Source: a virus
Reading direction: 5' to 3' (one strand)
Length of the DNA stretch: 25,592 nt
Virus record (IMG/VR): IMGVR_UViG_3300011113_000039
Coordinates: 1 to 25,592 of that record
Below the pieces are notes generated by a model. That model was not told the DNA's origin. It ran no database searches and was given only the letters and a program-made list of their open reading frames with translations. Made by a program: the position numbers and the translations under genes. Shown piece by piece: positions 8,230-16,837 of the stretch (positions are counted from its first letter, which is position 1; each line of letters begins with the position of its first letter).

Positions 8230-8553
8230 ATGCCAATATTATTTGACCACAATAGCGTAACAGGTGTAAGTCAGTACTTTGACTATGACCCAGCTAAAGA
8301 TACATATTACCTAACTTCTACTCAAGACTTGAGTGGCATGTTAGACAAAATTAAACAGTCTAGAGATAACCCTGAAATATGGGATAAAGGCGTTAAACAA
8401 GAATGGGCGCACTTTGCTAGTATTCCACCTGTAGTGGAAATGCAGTTAAAGCAAAAGGGTATAGATATATATAACCCTAACCAAACTAAAGAACTCATAA
8501 AAGAAATAAATGAAAACTATCCATATCTTAAGTTGACTACTAAACGTGGATGA
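8230..8553 (+). CDS. Conserved small phage protein, unknown function
   Basis: 107 residues beginning MPILFDHNSVTGVSQYFDYD, a pattern I recall from small proteins next to capsid genes in other podoviruses. A central helix (LDKIKQSRDNPEIWDKGVKQ) leads to EWAHFASIPPVVEMQLKQKG, then NPNQTKELIKEINENYPYLK. There is no membrane segment or catalytic motif. The ATG directly follows the T-rich tail of the terminator and lacks a ribosome binding site at normal distance, so initiation is either leaderless-like or weak. The stop overlaps the next start (ATGA). The conserved style makes it a real gene; the function is unknown. Confidence 0.78.
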   Translation: MPILFDHNSVTGVSQYFDYDPAKDTYYLTSTQDLSGMLDKIKQSRDNPEIWDKGVKQEWAHFASIPPVVEMQLKQKGIDIYNPNQTKELIKEINENYPYLKLTTKRG

Positions 8554-8672
8554 TATTTTATACAGGTAAAACATTAAACGGTCATTACAGAACTGATAGA
8601 ATGACTAAGAGAAGAAAGTCTGATAAAGATAAAAGATATTATCAACATTTGCAAAGAATCTTAAATAGATAA
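8550..8672 (+). CDS. Short basic protein, unknown function
   Basis: A 40-residue reading frame starting in a 4-base ATGA overlap with the preceding stop and ending one base before the TTG start of the glycosyltransferase. It is strongly basic and hydrophilic, with TKRRKSDKDKRYYQHLQRIL in the C-terminal half, and has no hydrophobic segment. It fills what would otherwise be a 120-base gap in an otherwise gapless region, and its overlap style matches neighbouring junctions. It could bind nucleic acid or an acidic surface. No family is recognised. A non-coding alternative cannot be excluded at this length. Confidence 0.55.
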   Translation: MIFYTGKTLNGHYRTDRMTKRRKSDKDKRYYQHLQRILNR

Positions 8673-8673
8673 A

Positions 8674-9996
8674 TTGGATAAAGAAGAATTAAAGCAAGTA
8701 CAGTTAGCCATACATGACCTTATACAAAAAGAACAGTATGAGGTTGCTATGCCTATTATTAACGAAGTATTAATGTTGTATCCAAATGATGCACCTACAT
8801 TAAACTTCTTGGGTTATATATGGTTGATGGGTGATAAACCTGCATTTGCATATCAACTATTTCGTAGAGCATTACAAGAACAACCAGGCAACAAAGCATT
8901 ATGGACTTCTCTAGGTCGTGCATGTCACGAAATGGATATGTTTGAAGATGCTATTAAATACTTTTTAAAGTCAGCAGAATTAGACCCTAGCTATGCTATG
9001 GCTTACTCTAATGCTAGTGCTTCACTCGTTCAAATGTCTAAATGGGAAGACGCAGAAAAAGCAGCAAAGATGGCTTTGGAATGTGACCCTAAAGAATTAC
9101 ATGCACAATTAAACCTAGCTCATAGTTACTTAGCTAAAGGACAATGGGTAGAAGGTTGGAAAGAATGGGATAAGTCACTAGGTGGCAAGTTCCGTAAAGA
9201 ATTAGTCTATGGTGATGAACCTAGATGGGATGGTTCTAAAGACAAAACTATAGTTATTTATGGTGAACAAGGTTTAGGTGATGAGATATTCTATGCTTCA
9301 TGTATACCTGACGCTATAGACATTAGCAAAAAAGTCTATATAGACTGTGATGAACGCTTAGAAACACTATTTAAACGTAGTTTTCCTAAAGCAGAAGTGC
9401 ATGGCACTCGTAAACAAGATAATGTGAGGTGGTTAGATGGTCTTAACTTTGACGCAAGGTGTGGAATTGGCGGTTTACCTCAGTTTTTCAGAACAACAAA
9501 CAAGAGCTTTCCTGGGACTCCTTTTCTAGTTCCTGATACAGAACAAGTAAATATGTGGAAGTCCATGTTTAAGACATGGGGTAAGACAGTTATAGGTATC
9601 ACAACTAAAGGTGGTACATTTAGAACCAATGCTAAAGGTCGTCAACTTACAGAAGATGACTTGCAACCATTACTTAAACGCAAAGATATACAGTTAGTAA
9701 GCCTAGACTATAGCGTAGAACGCAAAATTGATGGTATTAAGTACTTTGAATTTGCGACAGACGCAAAAGATTATGACGTTACAGCATCATTAATAGCTGC
9801 TTGTGACATGATATTAGGTGTAAACACTACAGCATTGCATTGTAGTGCTGCTATGGGCGTTAAAACATGGTGTTTAGTACCTAAATGGCATCAATGGCGT
9901 TATGCACAACCAAGTATACCATGGTATCGCCACATGAGACTAATTTATCAAGACGATAGAACGTGGAAAGAAGTCATTGAGCAACTTAATATCTAA
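8674..9996 (+). CDS. TPR-containing glycosyltransferase
   Basis: 440 residues. Residues about 5-150 are three to four tetratricopeptide repeats, with typical spacing such as ALWTSLGRACHEMDMFEDAI and AMAYSNASASLVQ. Residues about 190-440 form a GT-B type sugar transferase of the heptosyltransferase/TPR-transferase kind. They include GEQGLGDEIFYAS (197-209), YIDCDERLETLF, and the C-terminal ILGVNTTALHCSAAMGVKTW (380-399) with the conserved histidine H389. The usual aspartate before the threonine is Asn here (VNTT). It would transfer a sugar from a nucleotide donor to a protein or surface glycan. The start is TTG; the only in-frame stop upstream is 12 bases away, and the first internal ATG would remove the first repeat. 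The ribosome binding site is weak. It overlaps the methyltransferase by 20 bases. Confidence 0.85.
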   Translation: MDKEELKQVQLAIHDLIQKEQYEVAMPIINEVLMLYPNDAPTLNFLGYIWLMGDKPAFAYQLFRRALQEQPGNKALWTSLGRACHEMDMFEDAIKYFLKSAELDPSYAMAYSNASASLVQMSKWEDAEKAAKMALECDPKELHAQLNLAHSYLAKGQWVEGWKEWDKSLGGKFRKELVYGDEPRWDGSKDKTIVIYGEQGLGDEIFYASCIPDAIDISKKVYIDCDERLETLFKRSFPKAEVHGTRKQDNVRWLDGLNFDARCGIGGLPQFFRTTNKSFPGTPFLVPDTEQVNMWKSMFKTWGKTVIGITTKGGTFRTNAKGRQLTEDDLQPLLKRKDIQLVSLDYSVERKIDGIKYFEFATDAKDYDVTASLIAACDMILGVNTTALHCSAAMGVKTWCLVPKWHQWRYAQPSIPWYRHMRLIYQDDRTWKEVIEQLNI

Positions 9997-10489
9997 CGAA
10001 TATAGGGAAATGCAGGCAAAACTGCATGAAAATCCTGAATACGGTGTAGCAAGTGTAGCTTATGCACCTATTGTTGATGAAATTATCAAGAACCATAACA
10101 TTACTAACTTATTAGACTACGGTGCAGGTAAATGTAGACTAAAAGATGCAATAAAATGTGTAGTAAATTACACACCTTATGAACCAAGTAACGAATTATG
10201 GAGTCAAACACCAGAACCATGCGAATTTGTTACATGTATAGACGTTCTTGAACATATAGAACCAGAATTACTAGATAATGTACTAGATGACTTGCAAAGA
10301 GTCGTAGATAAATATGGTCTGTTTACAATACACACAGGTCCAGCAGCTAAAACTTTACCAGATGGTCGTAATGCTCACTTAATTCAACAACCATTAGCAT
10401 GGTGGGAAGACAAAATAAAACTAAGATTTAAAATAATTAAACAAGTAGCTATGACTAATGGTTGTATCTTCTTTGTTAAAAAAGGATAA
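9977..10489 (+). CDS. SAM-dependent class I methyltransferase
   Basis: 170 residues. Motif I is LLDYGAGKCRLKD (45-57), the glycine-rich SAM-binding loop. FVTCIDVLEHIEPE (84-97) is the motif II/III region typical of small-molecule and sugar methyltransferases, followed by a C-terminal strand pair ending GCIFFVKKG. A DGRNAHLIQQPLAWWEDKI segment is shared with methyltransferases found beside glycosyltransferases in phages, as I recall. The start is uncertain: TTG 9977 gives the full protein, while ATG 10010 has AGGG only two bases upstream. It lacks an obvious DNA-target domain, so a sugar or protein methyltransferase is likelier than a DNA methylase. With the preceding gene it forms a two-step modification pair. 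Confidence 0.82.
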   Translation: MSNLISNEYREMQAKLHENPEYGVASVAYAPIVDEIIKNHNITNLLDYGAGKCRLKDAIKCVVNYTPYEPSNELWSQTPEPCEFVTCIDVLEHIEPELLDNVLDDLQRVVDKYGLFTIHTGPAAKTLPDGRNAHLIQQPLAWWEDKIKLRFKIIKQVAMTNGCIFFVKKG

Positions 10490-10491
10490 CT

Positions 10492-11100
10492 ATGGCGTTC
10501 ACAAATTACAGTTCATTCGTAACGGTAGTAGAAAACTATCTAGCACGAACAGACTTATCATCACAAATACCTGACTTTATTCAACTAGCACAAACTAGAA
10601 TGAGTCGTGACTTACGCACACAAAAGATGTTAAGTTCTACTACATTGTCTTTATCATCAGGAACAGTAGCATTTCCTAGTGACTTATTAGAAGTAAGAGA
10701 AATACATATACAAGGTAACCCTGTTATTAGACTAGAGTATCAGTCACCAGACTTATTCTTTAGAGATGGTCAAACAACACTTTCAGGTATGCCACATTAC
10801 TTTACAATGGTAGGTTCAAACTTCCAATTTGCACCTGCACCTGACTCTACAATGACACTTAGCTTATTGTATTATGCACAACCTACATTTATCTCTACAA
10901 CAACAGCAAGTAACTTATATTTAGTTAATTATCCAGATGCTTTACTCTATTCAACATTAGCAGAAGCAGAACCTTATTTAATGAACGACAACCGTATTCA
11001 AACATGGTCAGCGTTATACGACAGAGCTATTGCTAATATTAAAACAAATGATTTGGGTGCAACATATCCATATACAACATTAAGCGTTACGCCAAGATAA
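10492..11100 (+). CDS. Head-tail adaptor protein, SU10-like
   Basis: 202 residues. It starts with AFTNYSSFVTVVENYLARTD, then IPDFIQLAQTRMSRDLRTQK, then a beta-rich middle (ALPSD-like VAFPSDLLEVREI) and a helical C-terminus with LYDRAIANIKTND. This helix-sheet-helix arrangement matches the SU10/P22 gp4-type adaptor that docks beneath the portal and joins it to the tail nozzle. Length and position within the neck/tail block agree. AAGGATAACT precedes the ATG. I place it in the SU10 adaptor family from memory of the motif pattern. Confidence 0.8.
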   Translation: MAFTNYSSFVTVVENYLARTDLSSQIPDFIQLAQTRMSRDLRTQKMLSSTTLSLSSGTVAFPSDLLEVREIHIQGNPVIRLEYQSPDLFFRDGQTTLSGMPHYFTMVGSNFQFAPAPDSTMTLSLLYYAQPTFISTTTASNLYLVNYPDALLYSTLAEAEPYLMNDNRIQTWSALYDRAIANIKTNDLGATYPYTTLSVTPR

Positions 11101-11109
11101 AGGAAAATT

Positions 11110-11835
11110 ATGCCAAAGAACAAAATAAGCCAGTATGACTCTACAAGTGCTGGTGCTAATCTAAACACAGATATTGCAGGTATTAATATTGATGAGGGTT
11201 GTGCACCTTCTGGTATTAACAATGCTATTAGAACGCTTATGGCACAAATTCGTGACTTACAGTCAGGTGTAAGTGGTGATACTATTCCTGTTACAGCAGG
11301 TGGTACAGGTTCAACTACAGCAAGTGGAGCTAGAAGTGCATTATCAGCAGCAGCATCAGGTGCTAACTCTGATATTACATCACTTACAGGACTTACTACT
11401 CCATTATCTGTAGGACAAGGTGGAACTAATGCTGCAACATCAGCTTCAGCTAGAGCATCTTTAGGGTTAGTGATTGGAACAGATGTTCAAGCCTATAGTG
11501 CTAACACAGCATTTATAAACGCACTACAAACATTTACAGCAGCACAGCGTGGCACAGTCACTACAGACAATGATGGTTCATTTGACATGGCTGTCACTAA
11601 TAACTTTAAATGCACACCTACTGCTACATTTGCTCTTACATTTACCAACATTACTGCTGGTCAAAGTGGTTATGTATTATTAGTAAACACAGGTGGCTAT
11701 ACTGTAACAGCAGCAGCGACAACTAAAGTAAATACATCATTCTTAACAACTGTATCTACAGCAGGGACATACTTACTTTCATACTTCACAGATGGAACTA
11801 ATGTATATGTAACTACTGGTGGAGCAATGGCTTAA
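11110..11835 (+). CDS. Tail fibre-like protein
   Basis: 241 residues. The N-terminal region (NKISQYDSTSAGANLNTDIA, then GCAPSGINNAIRTLMAQIRD) is the standard N-terminal motif of phage tail-fibre and virion-anchored proteins: a small helical piece that connects to the particle. A Gly/Ser/Thr/Ala-rich repeated stalk with GGTGSTTASGARSALS and GGTNAATSASARASLGL follows. The C-terminal half is a beta-rich tip domain ending TGGAMA. AAGGAAAATT precedes the ATG. The stop abuts the next ATG with no gap. It probably carries the following adhesin or acts with it; trimeric assembly is inferred from family style. Confidence 0.82.
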   Translation: MPKNKISQYDSTSAGANLNTDIAGINIDEGCAPSGINNAIRTLMAQIRDLQSGVSGDTIPVTAGGTGSTTASGARSALSAAASGANSDITSLTGLTTPLSVGQGGTNAATSASARASLGLVIGTDVQAYSANTAFINALQTFTAAQRGTVTTDNDGSFDMAVTNNFKCTPTATFALTFTNITAGQSGYVLLVNTGGYTVTAAATTKVNTSFLTTVSTAGTYLLSYFTDGTNVYVTTGGAMA

Positions 11836-14214
11836 ATGGCTATCTTATCTAACAGCAATGCTATTAGTAGTGGTGGATATAATCTAACGAACTCACTTCG
11901 CTTTAGAAGTAGTGCTAGTGCTTATTTAAATAGAACACCAGCAAGTGCTGGGAATAGACAAATCTGGACTATTTCATTTTGGTGGAAAAGAGGAGTACTT
12001 TCATCAGAGCAATATATAATTTCTGCTGATACTGCAGGAGCTAATGAAACATGGTTAAGAATTAATGCTGCAGATACATTACAATTTCAAACATTTGGTG
12101 GAACAAATGCTAACTTAACTACTTCTGCTGTATTTAGAGACCCATCAGCTTGGTATCATATTGTTATGGCTTATGACTCAACTCAAGCAACTGCTGGAAA
12201 TAGGTTTAAATTATATGTTAATGGAACTCAACAAACATTAACAGGGACAAATCCAACATTAAATGAATCTCAAGCTATTAATAATACTGTTTCACATCAA
12301 TTTTGTCGTAGAGCTTCTACATCTGGAAGTTATGCAGATAATTATTTAACAGAAGTAAACTTCATTGACGGACAAGCCCTAACCCCATCATCATTCGGTG
12401 CTACAGACGCAACCACAGGTGTATGGCAGCCAGCTAAATATACAGGCACTTATGGCACTAATGGCTTCTACCTTAAATTCTCTGACATAGCTACGACATC
12501 AGGTTCTAACGCTGGTCTAGGTAAAGACTTCTCTGGTAATAGTAACTACTGGACTACAAACAATATCTCTGTCACATCTGGCACAACATACGATGCTATG
12601 ACAGATGTTCCTACTAATACAAGTGCGACTGTGGCTAATTATGCTGTGTTAAACCCATTATGGAAGGGTTCAGTTTTAACACTTGCTGGTGCTAACTTAA
12701 ATGTAACTTCATCTGGTCTTACTGGTTCTGCTTTATCTACTATAGCTATGGAGTCAGGAAAGTATTATTGTGAAGTAAGACTAAATTCAAGCACAGATGC
12801 AACAATTATTGGTATTGCTATTTCATCATTTAACCCAACTACATCTAACTTATCTGGTGCAGGAGGTGTAGGTTATTATGTATCTAATGGTGATAAATTT
12901 GTAAATGGCACTCAAACTGCTTATGGTGCATCATGTGCATCTGGAGATATAGTAGGTATTGCTGTAGATATTACTGCTGGAACAATTACATTCTATAAAA
13001 ACAATGTAAGTCAAGGTGCAATTACTCATGGTTTAACTGGACCATTTTACTTTGCAACAAGTGATGTATCATCTACTTCTAATATTGACCAGTCATGGAA
13101 CTTCGGTCAAAGACCATTCTCTTACACACCACCTACAGGCTATAACAGACTAAACACATATAACCTTCCAGATAGCACTATCAAAAAAGGTAATAGCTAT
13201 ATGGATGCAAGTCTTTGGACAGGTGATAGTACAAGTCCCAGAGCAGTAGTATCTACATTAAACTTTAAGCCTGATTTTGTATGGACTAAAGTAAGAAGCA
13301 ATACATATTCAAATACTTTATATGATTCTGTTCGTGGCGGTGGTCAAGCATTATTTTCAGATACAACTGGTGCAGAACAAGCTAACTATACTAATGGTTA
13401 TATTCAATCATTTAATAGCAATGGTTGGACCATGCAAAATGGTGGCACAGGCGGTATTGTTTTAAATAACTCTGGTCAAACCTATGTAGCTTGGCAATGG
13501 CAAGCTGGTCAAGGCACAACATCATCTAACACAAGTGGTTCTATTACATCTACTGTATCTGTAAACACAACTGCTGGGTTTAGCATTGTGACTTATACAG
13601 GAACAGGTGCTAATGCTACAGTTGGACATGGTTTGGGTGTTGCACCTAAAATGGTGATTGTGAAGCGTAGAACTGTATCTCCATCAAACTGGGTTGTTTG
13701 GCATGGGTCAATACCTAATACGGATTATATTTTGTTAAACAGCACAGCGGCTAAAGCTACATTAGCTTCTGTTTGGAACAGCACATCTCCAACATCATCT
13801 GTTTTCTCAGTTGGAACAGACAACGATACAAATGGAAGCACTAATACAACTGTAGCCTATTGCTGGGCTGATGTATCAGGTTACTCCAAAGCATTTAGCT
13901 ATACTGGTAATGGCTCTACTGACGGTCCGTTTGTATTTTGTAATTTTTTACCTCGTTTTGTATTAATTAAACGAACAGATAGCACATCTAATTGGTATAT
14001 ATTTGATACTGCAAGAAATACATATAATGTAATGAAAGATGAATTATTACCAAATTCTACAAATGCTGAAGCAGATAATTCAAGATGGATAGATTGTCTA
14101 TCTAATGGTTTTAAAATTAGAAATGATAATGTAGGTCAAATTAATGCCAATGGTGGTACATATATTGGTATGGCATGGGCTTCTAACCCCTTTAAGAATA
14201 GCTTGGCAAGGTAA
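11836..14214 (+). CDS. Multidomain adhesin with lectin-like, SPRY-like and repeated modules
   Basis: 792 residues, likely surface-binding. The first 215 residues form a concanavalin A/LamG-like lectin fold: ISFWWKRG, then WYHIVMAYDS, FKLYVNGTQQ, and FIDGQALTPSSFG with a closing W. Residues about 270-430 resemble SPRY: SGKYYCEVRL, IAISS, GVGYYVSNGDKF, IVGIAVDITAGTITFYKNN. From 476 to the end, three copies of a roughly 100-residue module recur (P-x-FVWTKVRS at 479, P-K-MVIVKRR at 604, P-R-FVLIKRT at 706), each ending in a TYVAWQW-like strand. There is no clear catalytic motif, so sugar or protein binding is more likely than cleavage. It starts directly after the fibre gene and could be recruited by it. 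Confidence 0.78.
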   Translation: MAILSNSNAISSGGYNLTNSLRFRSSASAYLNRTPASAGNRQIWTISFWWKRGVLSSEQYIISADTAGANETWLRINAADTLQFQTFGGTNANLTTSAVFRDPSAWYHIVMAYDSTQATAGNRFKLYVNGTQQTLTGTNPTLNESQAINNTVSHQFCRRASTSGSYADNYLTEVNFIDGQALTPSSFGATDATTGVWQPAKYTGTYGTNGFYLKFSDIATTSGSNAGLGKDFSGNSNYWTTNNISVTSGTTYDAMTDVPTNTSATVANYAVLNPLWKGSVLTLAGANLNVTSSGLTGSALSTIAMESGKYYCEVRLNSSTDATIIGIAISSFNPTTSNLSGAGGVGYYVSNGDKFVNGTQTAYGASCASGDIVGIAVDITAGTITFYKNNVSQGAITHGLTGPFYFATSDVSSTSNIDQSWNFGQRPFSYTPPTGYNRLNTYNLPDSTIKKGNSYMDASLWTGDSTSPRAVVSTLNFKPDFVWTKVRSNTYSNTLYDSVRGGGQALFSDTTGAEQANYTNGYIQSFNSNGWTMQNGGTGGIVLNNSGQTYVAWQWQAGQGTTSSNTSGSITSTVSVNTTAGFSIVTYTGTGANATVGHGLGVAPKMVIVKRRTVSPSNWVVWHGSIPNTDYILLNSTAAKATLASVWNSTSPTSSVFSVGTDNDTNGSTNTTVAYCWADVSGYSKAFSYTGNGSTDGPFVFCNFLPRFVLIKRTDSTSNWYIFDTARNTYNVMKDELLPNSTNAEADNSRWIDCLSNGFKIRNDNVGQINANGGTYIGMAWASNPFKNSLAR
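13261..14205 (+). repeat. Threefold module repeat within the adhesin gene
   Basis: Coding DNA for three diverged copies. The starts are LNFKPDFVWTKVRS (476), LGVAPKMVIVKRR (600) and NFLPRFVLIKRT (703). Each has a Trp/Asp mid-section (NTLYDSVRG, NWVVWHGS, NWYIFDTARN) and an ending strand (AWQWQAG, AYCWADVSG, GMAWASNP). Identity between copies is low, so this is an old internal triplication. Confidence 0.68.
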
Positions 14215-14235
14215 CAATTTAACAAAGGAAAAATT

Positions 14236-14697
14236 ATGTTTTTATTAAACGGAAAACACTTACCAGAAGGCACATCATTCTATGACGCTAATGGAGTTCA
14301 ATATGGTGCTGGGTGGTTAAATCAATCTACAGAAGAACAGAAACTAGCTATTGGTATTACATGGGTAGCTGACCCTATCCCTGTAGACACTCGTTTCTAC
14401 TGGGACACTAATTTACCTAAAGCTCTTGATGATAAACTAGAAGAAAATGGTTCAACCACTAAAGGTTTAAAGTCACAGTTTGTATCTCAAATTAAAGATA
14501 CTGCTGGTAAACTACTAGCTAACACAGACTGGTATGTTATTCGTAAGATAGAACGTAATGTAGATATCCCATCAGAAATAGCTCTAAAACGCACACAAAT
14601 CGTCACAGAAGCGAATAGATTAGAAACTGATATCAACGCATCAACTACTGTAGAAGCTCTTATAGAGGTCTTAAATACACAAAATTGGGGTGAGTAA
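14236..14697 (+). CDS. Tail fibre assembly-like protein
   Basis: 153 residues. It starts MFLLNGKHLPEGTSFYDANG and contains WVADPIPVDTRFYWD. A C-terminal segment, ADTDWYVIRK-like (NTDWYVIRKIERN, near 99-111), then IPSEIALKRTQIVTEANRLE, is the signature of phage tail-fibre assembly/chaperone C-termini, where a Trp-x-x-x-R region and a terminal helix bind the fibre. It follows the adhesin gene, the normal place for a fibre chaperone. AAAGGAAAAATT precedes the ATG. The stop overlaps the next start by one base. It may instead be a small structural protein of the adhesin complex. Confidence 0.68.
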   Translation: MFLLNGKHLPEGTSFYDANGVQYGAGWLNQSTEEQKLAIGITWVADPIPVDTRFYWDTNLPKALDDKLEENGSTTKGLKSQFVSQIKDTAGKLLANTDWYVIRKIERNVDIPSEIALKRTQIVTEANRLETDINASTTVEALIEVLNTQNWGE

Positions 14698-16118
14698 TGC
14701 CTACGCAAAGAATAGCATTTACAGAATGGTTACCAGACCAACCTACGACTACTAATGCTTTACTAGAGGCTAATAATGTTTATCCTTTAACAGTAGGATA
14801 TGGACCATTTCCATTATCTGCTGACTATTCTACTGCTGCTAGTGAAGACTTAAACAATGTAGTGGCTGCTAAATTTGAATTAGAAACACAGTTATTTGCA
14901 GGTGGAGCTACTAAACTATTTAAGTTTAACCCAGCTACAGCAGGTTTAACAGATGTAAGTAAGTCAGGTGGATATTCTAGCACAGAACGCTGGAGTTTTA
15001 CACAGTTTGGTGACGCTATATTAGCCTCTAATAATACAGCTAAAATACAAGCATGGTATGTAGGCACTTCTACAGCTTTTGCAGATGTATCTGCTACTGC
15101 ACCTATTGCTAAATTTATTACAGTTGTTCGTGACTTTGTAGTCGCTGCTAACATTAGTGGCACACCTAATAAGCTAATCTGGTCGGATATTTCAGATGAG
15201 ACCGACTGGACAAGTGGTGGTGCATCACAATCTGACTATCAGATAATTGCCGAAGGCGGTAACATCACAGGTATCACAGGTGGAGAGTTTGGTATCGTAT
15301 TACTAGAACGTGCTATCTATCGTATGTCATATATAGGTTCACCATTATTCTTCCAGTTTGATGCTATCTCAAGAAACTTAGGTTGTAATACCGCAGGTTC
15401 AGTTACACAGTATGGACCTAATACATATTTCTTAGCTGATGACGGTTTCTACATGTGTGACGGTACTAATGTTATGAATATTGGTAACGATAAAGTAGAC
15501 GAATACTTTTACGACAACATGGCAATAGCACAACAAGATACTATTAGTGCTGCTGTAGACCCAGTTCGTAATATCGTAGTATGGAATTATCCTAATACAA
15601 ATGGTGGTCGTTCACTTCTTATCTATAACTGGTTAGTAAAGAAATGGTCATCTGCTGACACAACTTCAGAATACATTGTATCACTTGCTTCATCTACTAT
15701 AGCGTTAGAAGGTTTAGATGCGTATGGCACTATAGACTCATTACCTGCTTCATTAGATAGTCGTATTTGGTCAGGTGGTAAGTTCTTATTTGGTGGTGCA
15801 GACGGTGCTAAAATTATTACATTTACAGGACAAAATTCTACAGCATCTATCGTTGTAGGTGAAATGGAATTCGGATATAACTCTGTAGTGACTAATGGTC
15901 GTGCGCAAATAGATAATGGTGCTTGTACTATGGCTATAGCATCTCGTAAAGAATTAGATGATGCAGTTAATTATAGTTCTACAGTCACACAAAATTCAGA
16001 TGGCAGATGTCCGTTAAGGTCTTATGGTCGTTATCACAGAATTAAAGTCATACCTACAGGAACATGGAATCATGCTATTTCTGTAGACGTAGACTATACA
16101 CAAAGCGGTGGTAGATAA
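14697..16118 (+). CDS. Tail nozzle / DNA stabilisation protein (P22 gp10-like)
   Basis: 473 residues with the pattern of the beta-propeller nozzle that closes the podovirus tail: an early FTEWLPDQPTTTNALLEANN with a GPF motif, repeated beta blades (GGATKLFKFNP, DAILASNNTAKIQAW), WSDISDETDWTSGG, IVLLERAIYRMSYIG, FLADDGFYMCDGTNV and NYPNTNGG. The C-terminus has RCPLRSYGRYHRIKV and ends in a VDYTQSGGR strand. It is assigned to the P22 gp10-like class by motif order, which I recall from related phages. It begins at a TAATG junction after the chaperone-like gene and ends at another before the next gene. Structure is probably hexameric by analogy. Confidence 0.78.
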   Translation: MPTQRIAFTEWLPDQPTTTNALLEANNVYPLTVGYGPFPLSADYSTAASEDLNNVVAAKFELETQLFAGGATKLFKFNPATAGLTDVSKSGGYSSTERWSFTQFGDAILASNNTAKIQAWYVGTSTAFADVSATAPIAKFITVVRDFVVAANISGTPNKLIWSDISDETDWTSGGASQSDYQIIAEGGNITGITGGEFGIVLLERAIYRMSYIGSPLFFQFDAISRNLGCNTAGSVTQYGPNTYFLADDGFYMCDGTNVMNIGNDKVDEYFYDNMAIAQQDTISAAVDPVRNIVVWNYPNTNGGRSLLIYNWLVKKWSSADTTSEYIVSLASSTIALEGLDAYGTIDSLPASLDSRIWSGGKFLFGGADGAKIITFTGQNSTASIVVGEMEFGYNSVVTNGRAQIDNGACTMAIASRKELDDAVNYSSTVTQNSDGRCPLRSYGRYHRIKVIPTGTWNHAISVDVDYTQSGGR

Positions 16119-16432
16119 TGTCTAGGGACATGTATCGTAAGTTAAATTGGCAAGGTGGCACGCCAAGAGAAGTATCAGAAGTAGTAAATAACCTTGTGGA
16201 AGGAAAGTCTAACAATACAGGTGACTTTTCTACATCTACAAGCTCTACAACAACTACATTATATGATGAACGTATAGGTTATAATAGCGTAATATTATTT
16301 ATGCCATTAGACCATAACTCGTCTCAAGAACTTAAAGATATTTACTTTACAAACTTTGCTAAAGGAAGTTGCACAGTTAATCATGGTAATCATGCAACTG
16401 CAAGAACTTATCGTTACGCTATCATTGCATGA
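16118..16432 (+). CDS. Small beta-rich virion protein, unknown function
   Basis: 104 residues with a short helix (TPREVSEVVNNLVEGKSNNT), a Ser/Thr stretch (FSTSTSSTTTTLYDERIG), a strand NSVILFMPLD, and a C-terminal beta pair (CTVNHGNHATARTYRYAIIA). I recall closely similar small proteins directly after nozzle genes in other podoviruses, so a part of the tail tip or neck is plausible. It starts at TAATG overlap and ends in ATGA overlap, so it is coupled at both ends. The function is unknown. Confidence 0.72.
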   Translation: MSRDMYRKLNWQGGTPREVSEVVNNLVEGKSNNTGDFSTSTSSTTTTLYDERIGYNSVILFMPLDHNSSQELKDIYFTNFAKGSCTVNHGNHATARTYRYAIIA

Positions 16433-16827
16433 TATTACACTACATACCTAAAGATAATTTACGTCAACATTGGGACTATGTAAAACATGGTCTTGAATTA
16501 GTAAGACAACGTGGTCATACATCTTGGATAGTAGAAGATGTTTACTGTGACTGTTATGAAAACAGGTCTATGTTATTTATAGGCATTATAAACAATAAAG
16601 CAGTAGGTTTTGTTGTTTTACAACCTATTGGTGATGCGCTTCATATATGGATAACGTGGTCAACACTTCACGATATTACTATCTTTCAACAAGCATGGCA
16701 AGAAATACAAGCAATAGCAAAACAAGGCGGTAAGACTAAAGTTACATTCAATTCACAAAGAAAAGGATGGGAACGTAGGGCTAGACAAATGGGTTTTAAA
16801 CCTCAAACATGGGAATATACACTTTAA
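16429..16827 (+). CDS. GNAT-fold-like internal virion protein
   Basis: 132 residues. Strand-helix order resembles the GNAT acetyltransferase fold: MLFIGIINNKAVGFVVLQPI in the mid-section, then LHIWITWS, then a helix (IFQQAWQEIQAIAKQGG), then VTFNSQRKGWERRARQMGF and a final strand with WEYTL. The usual acetyl-CoA loop (Q/R-x-x-G-x-G/A) is not evident, so catalysis is doubtful. Podoviruses often have such a GNAT-like protein beside ejection genes, where it is thought to be a structural or chaperone element. It overlaps the preceding stop by 4 bases. Confidence 0.68.
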   Translation: MILHYIPKDNLRQHWDYVKHGLELVRQRGHTSWIVEDVYCDCYENRSMLFIGIINNKAVGFVVLQPIGDALHIWITWSTLHDITIFQQAWQEIQAIAKQGGKTKVTFNSQRKGWERRARQMGFKPQTWEYTL

Positions 16828-16837
16828 GGAAAGCAAC

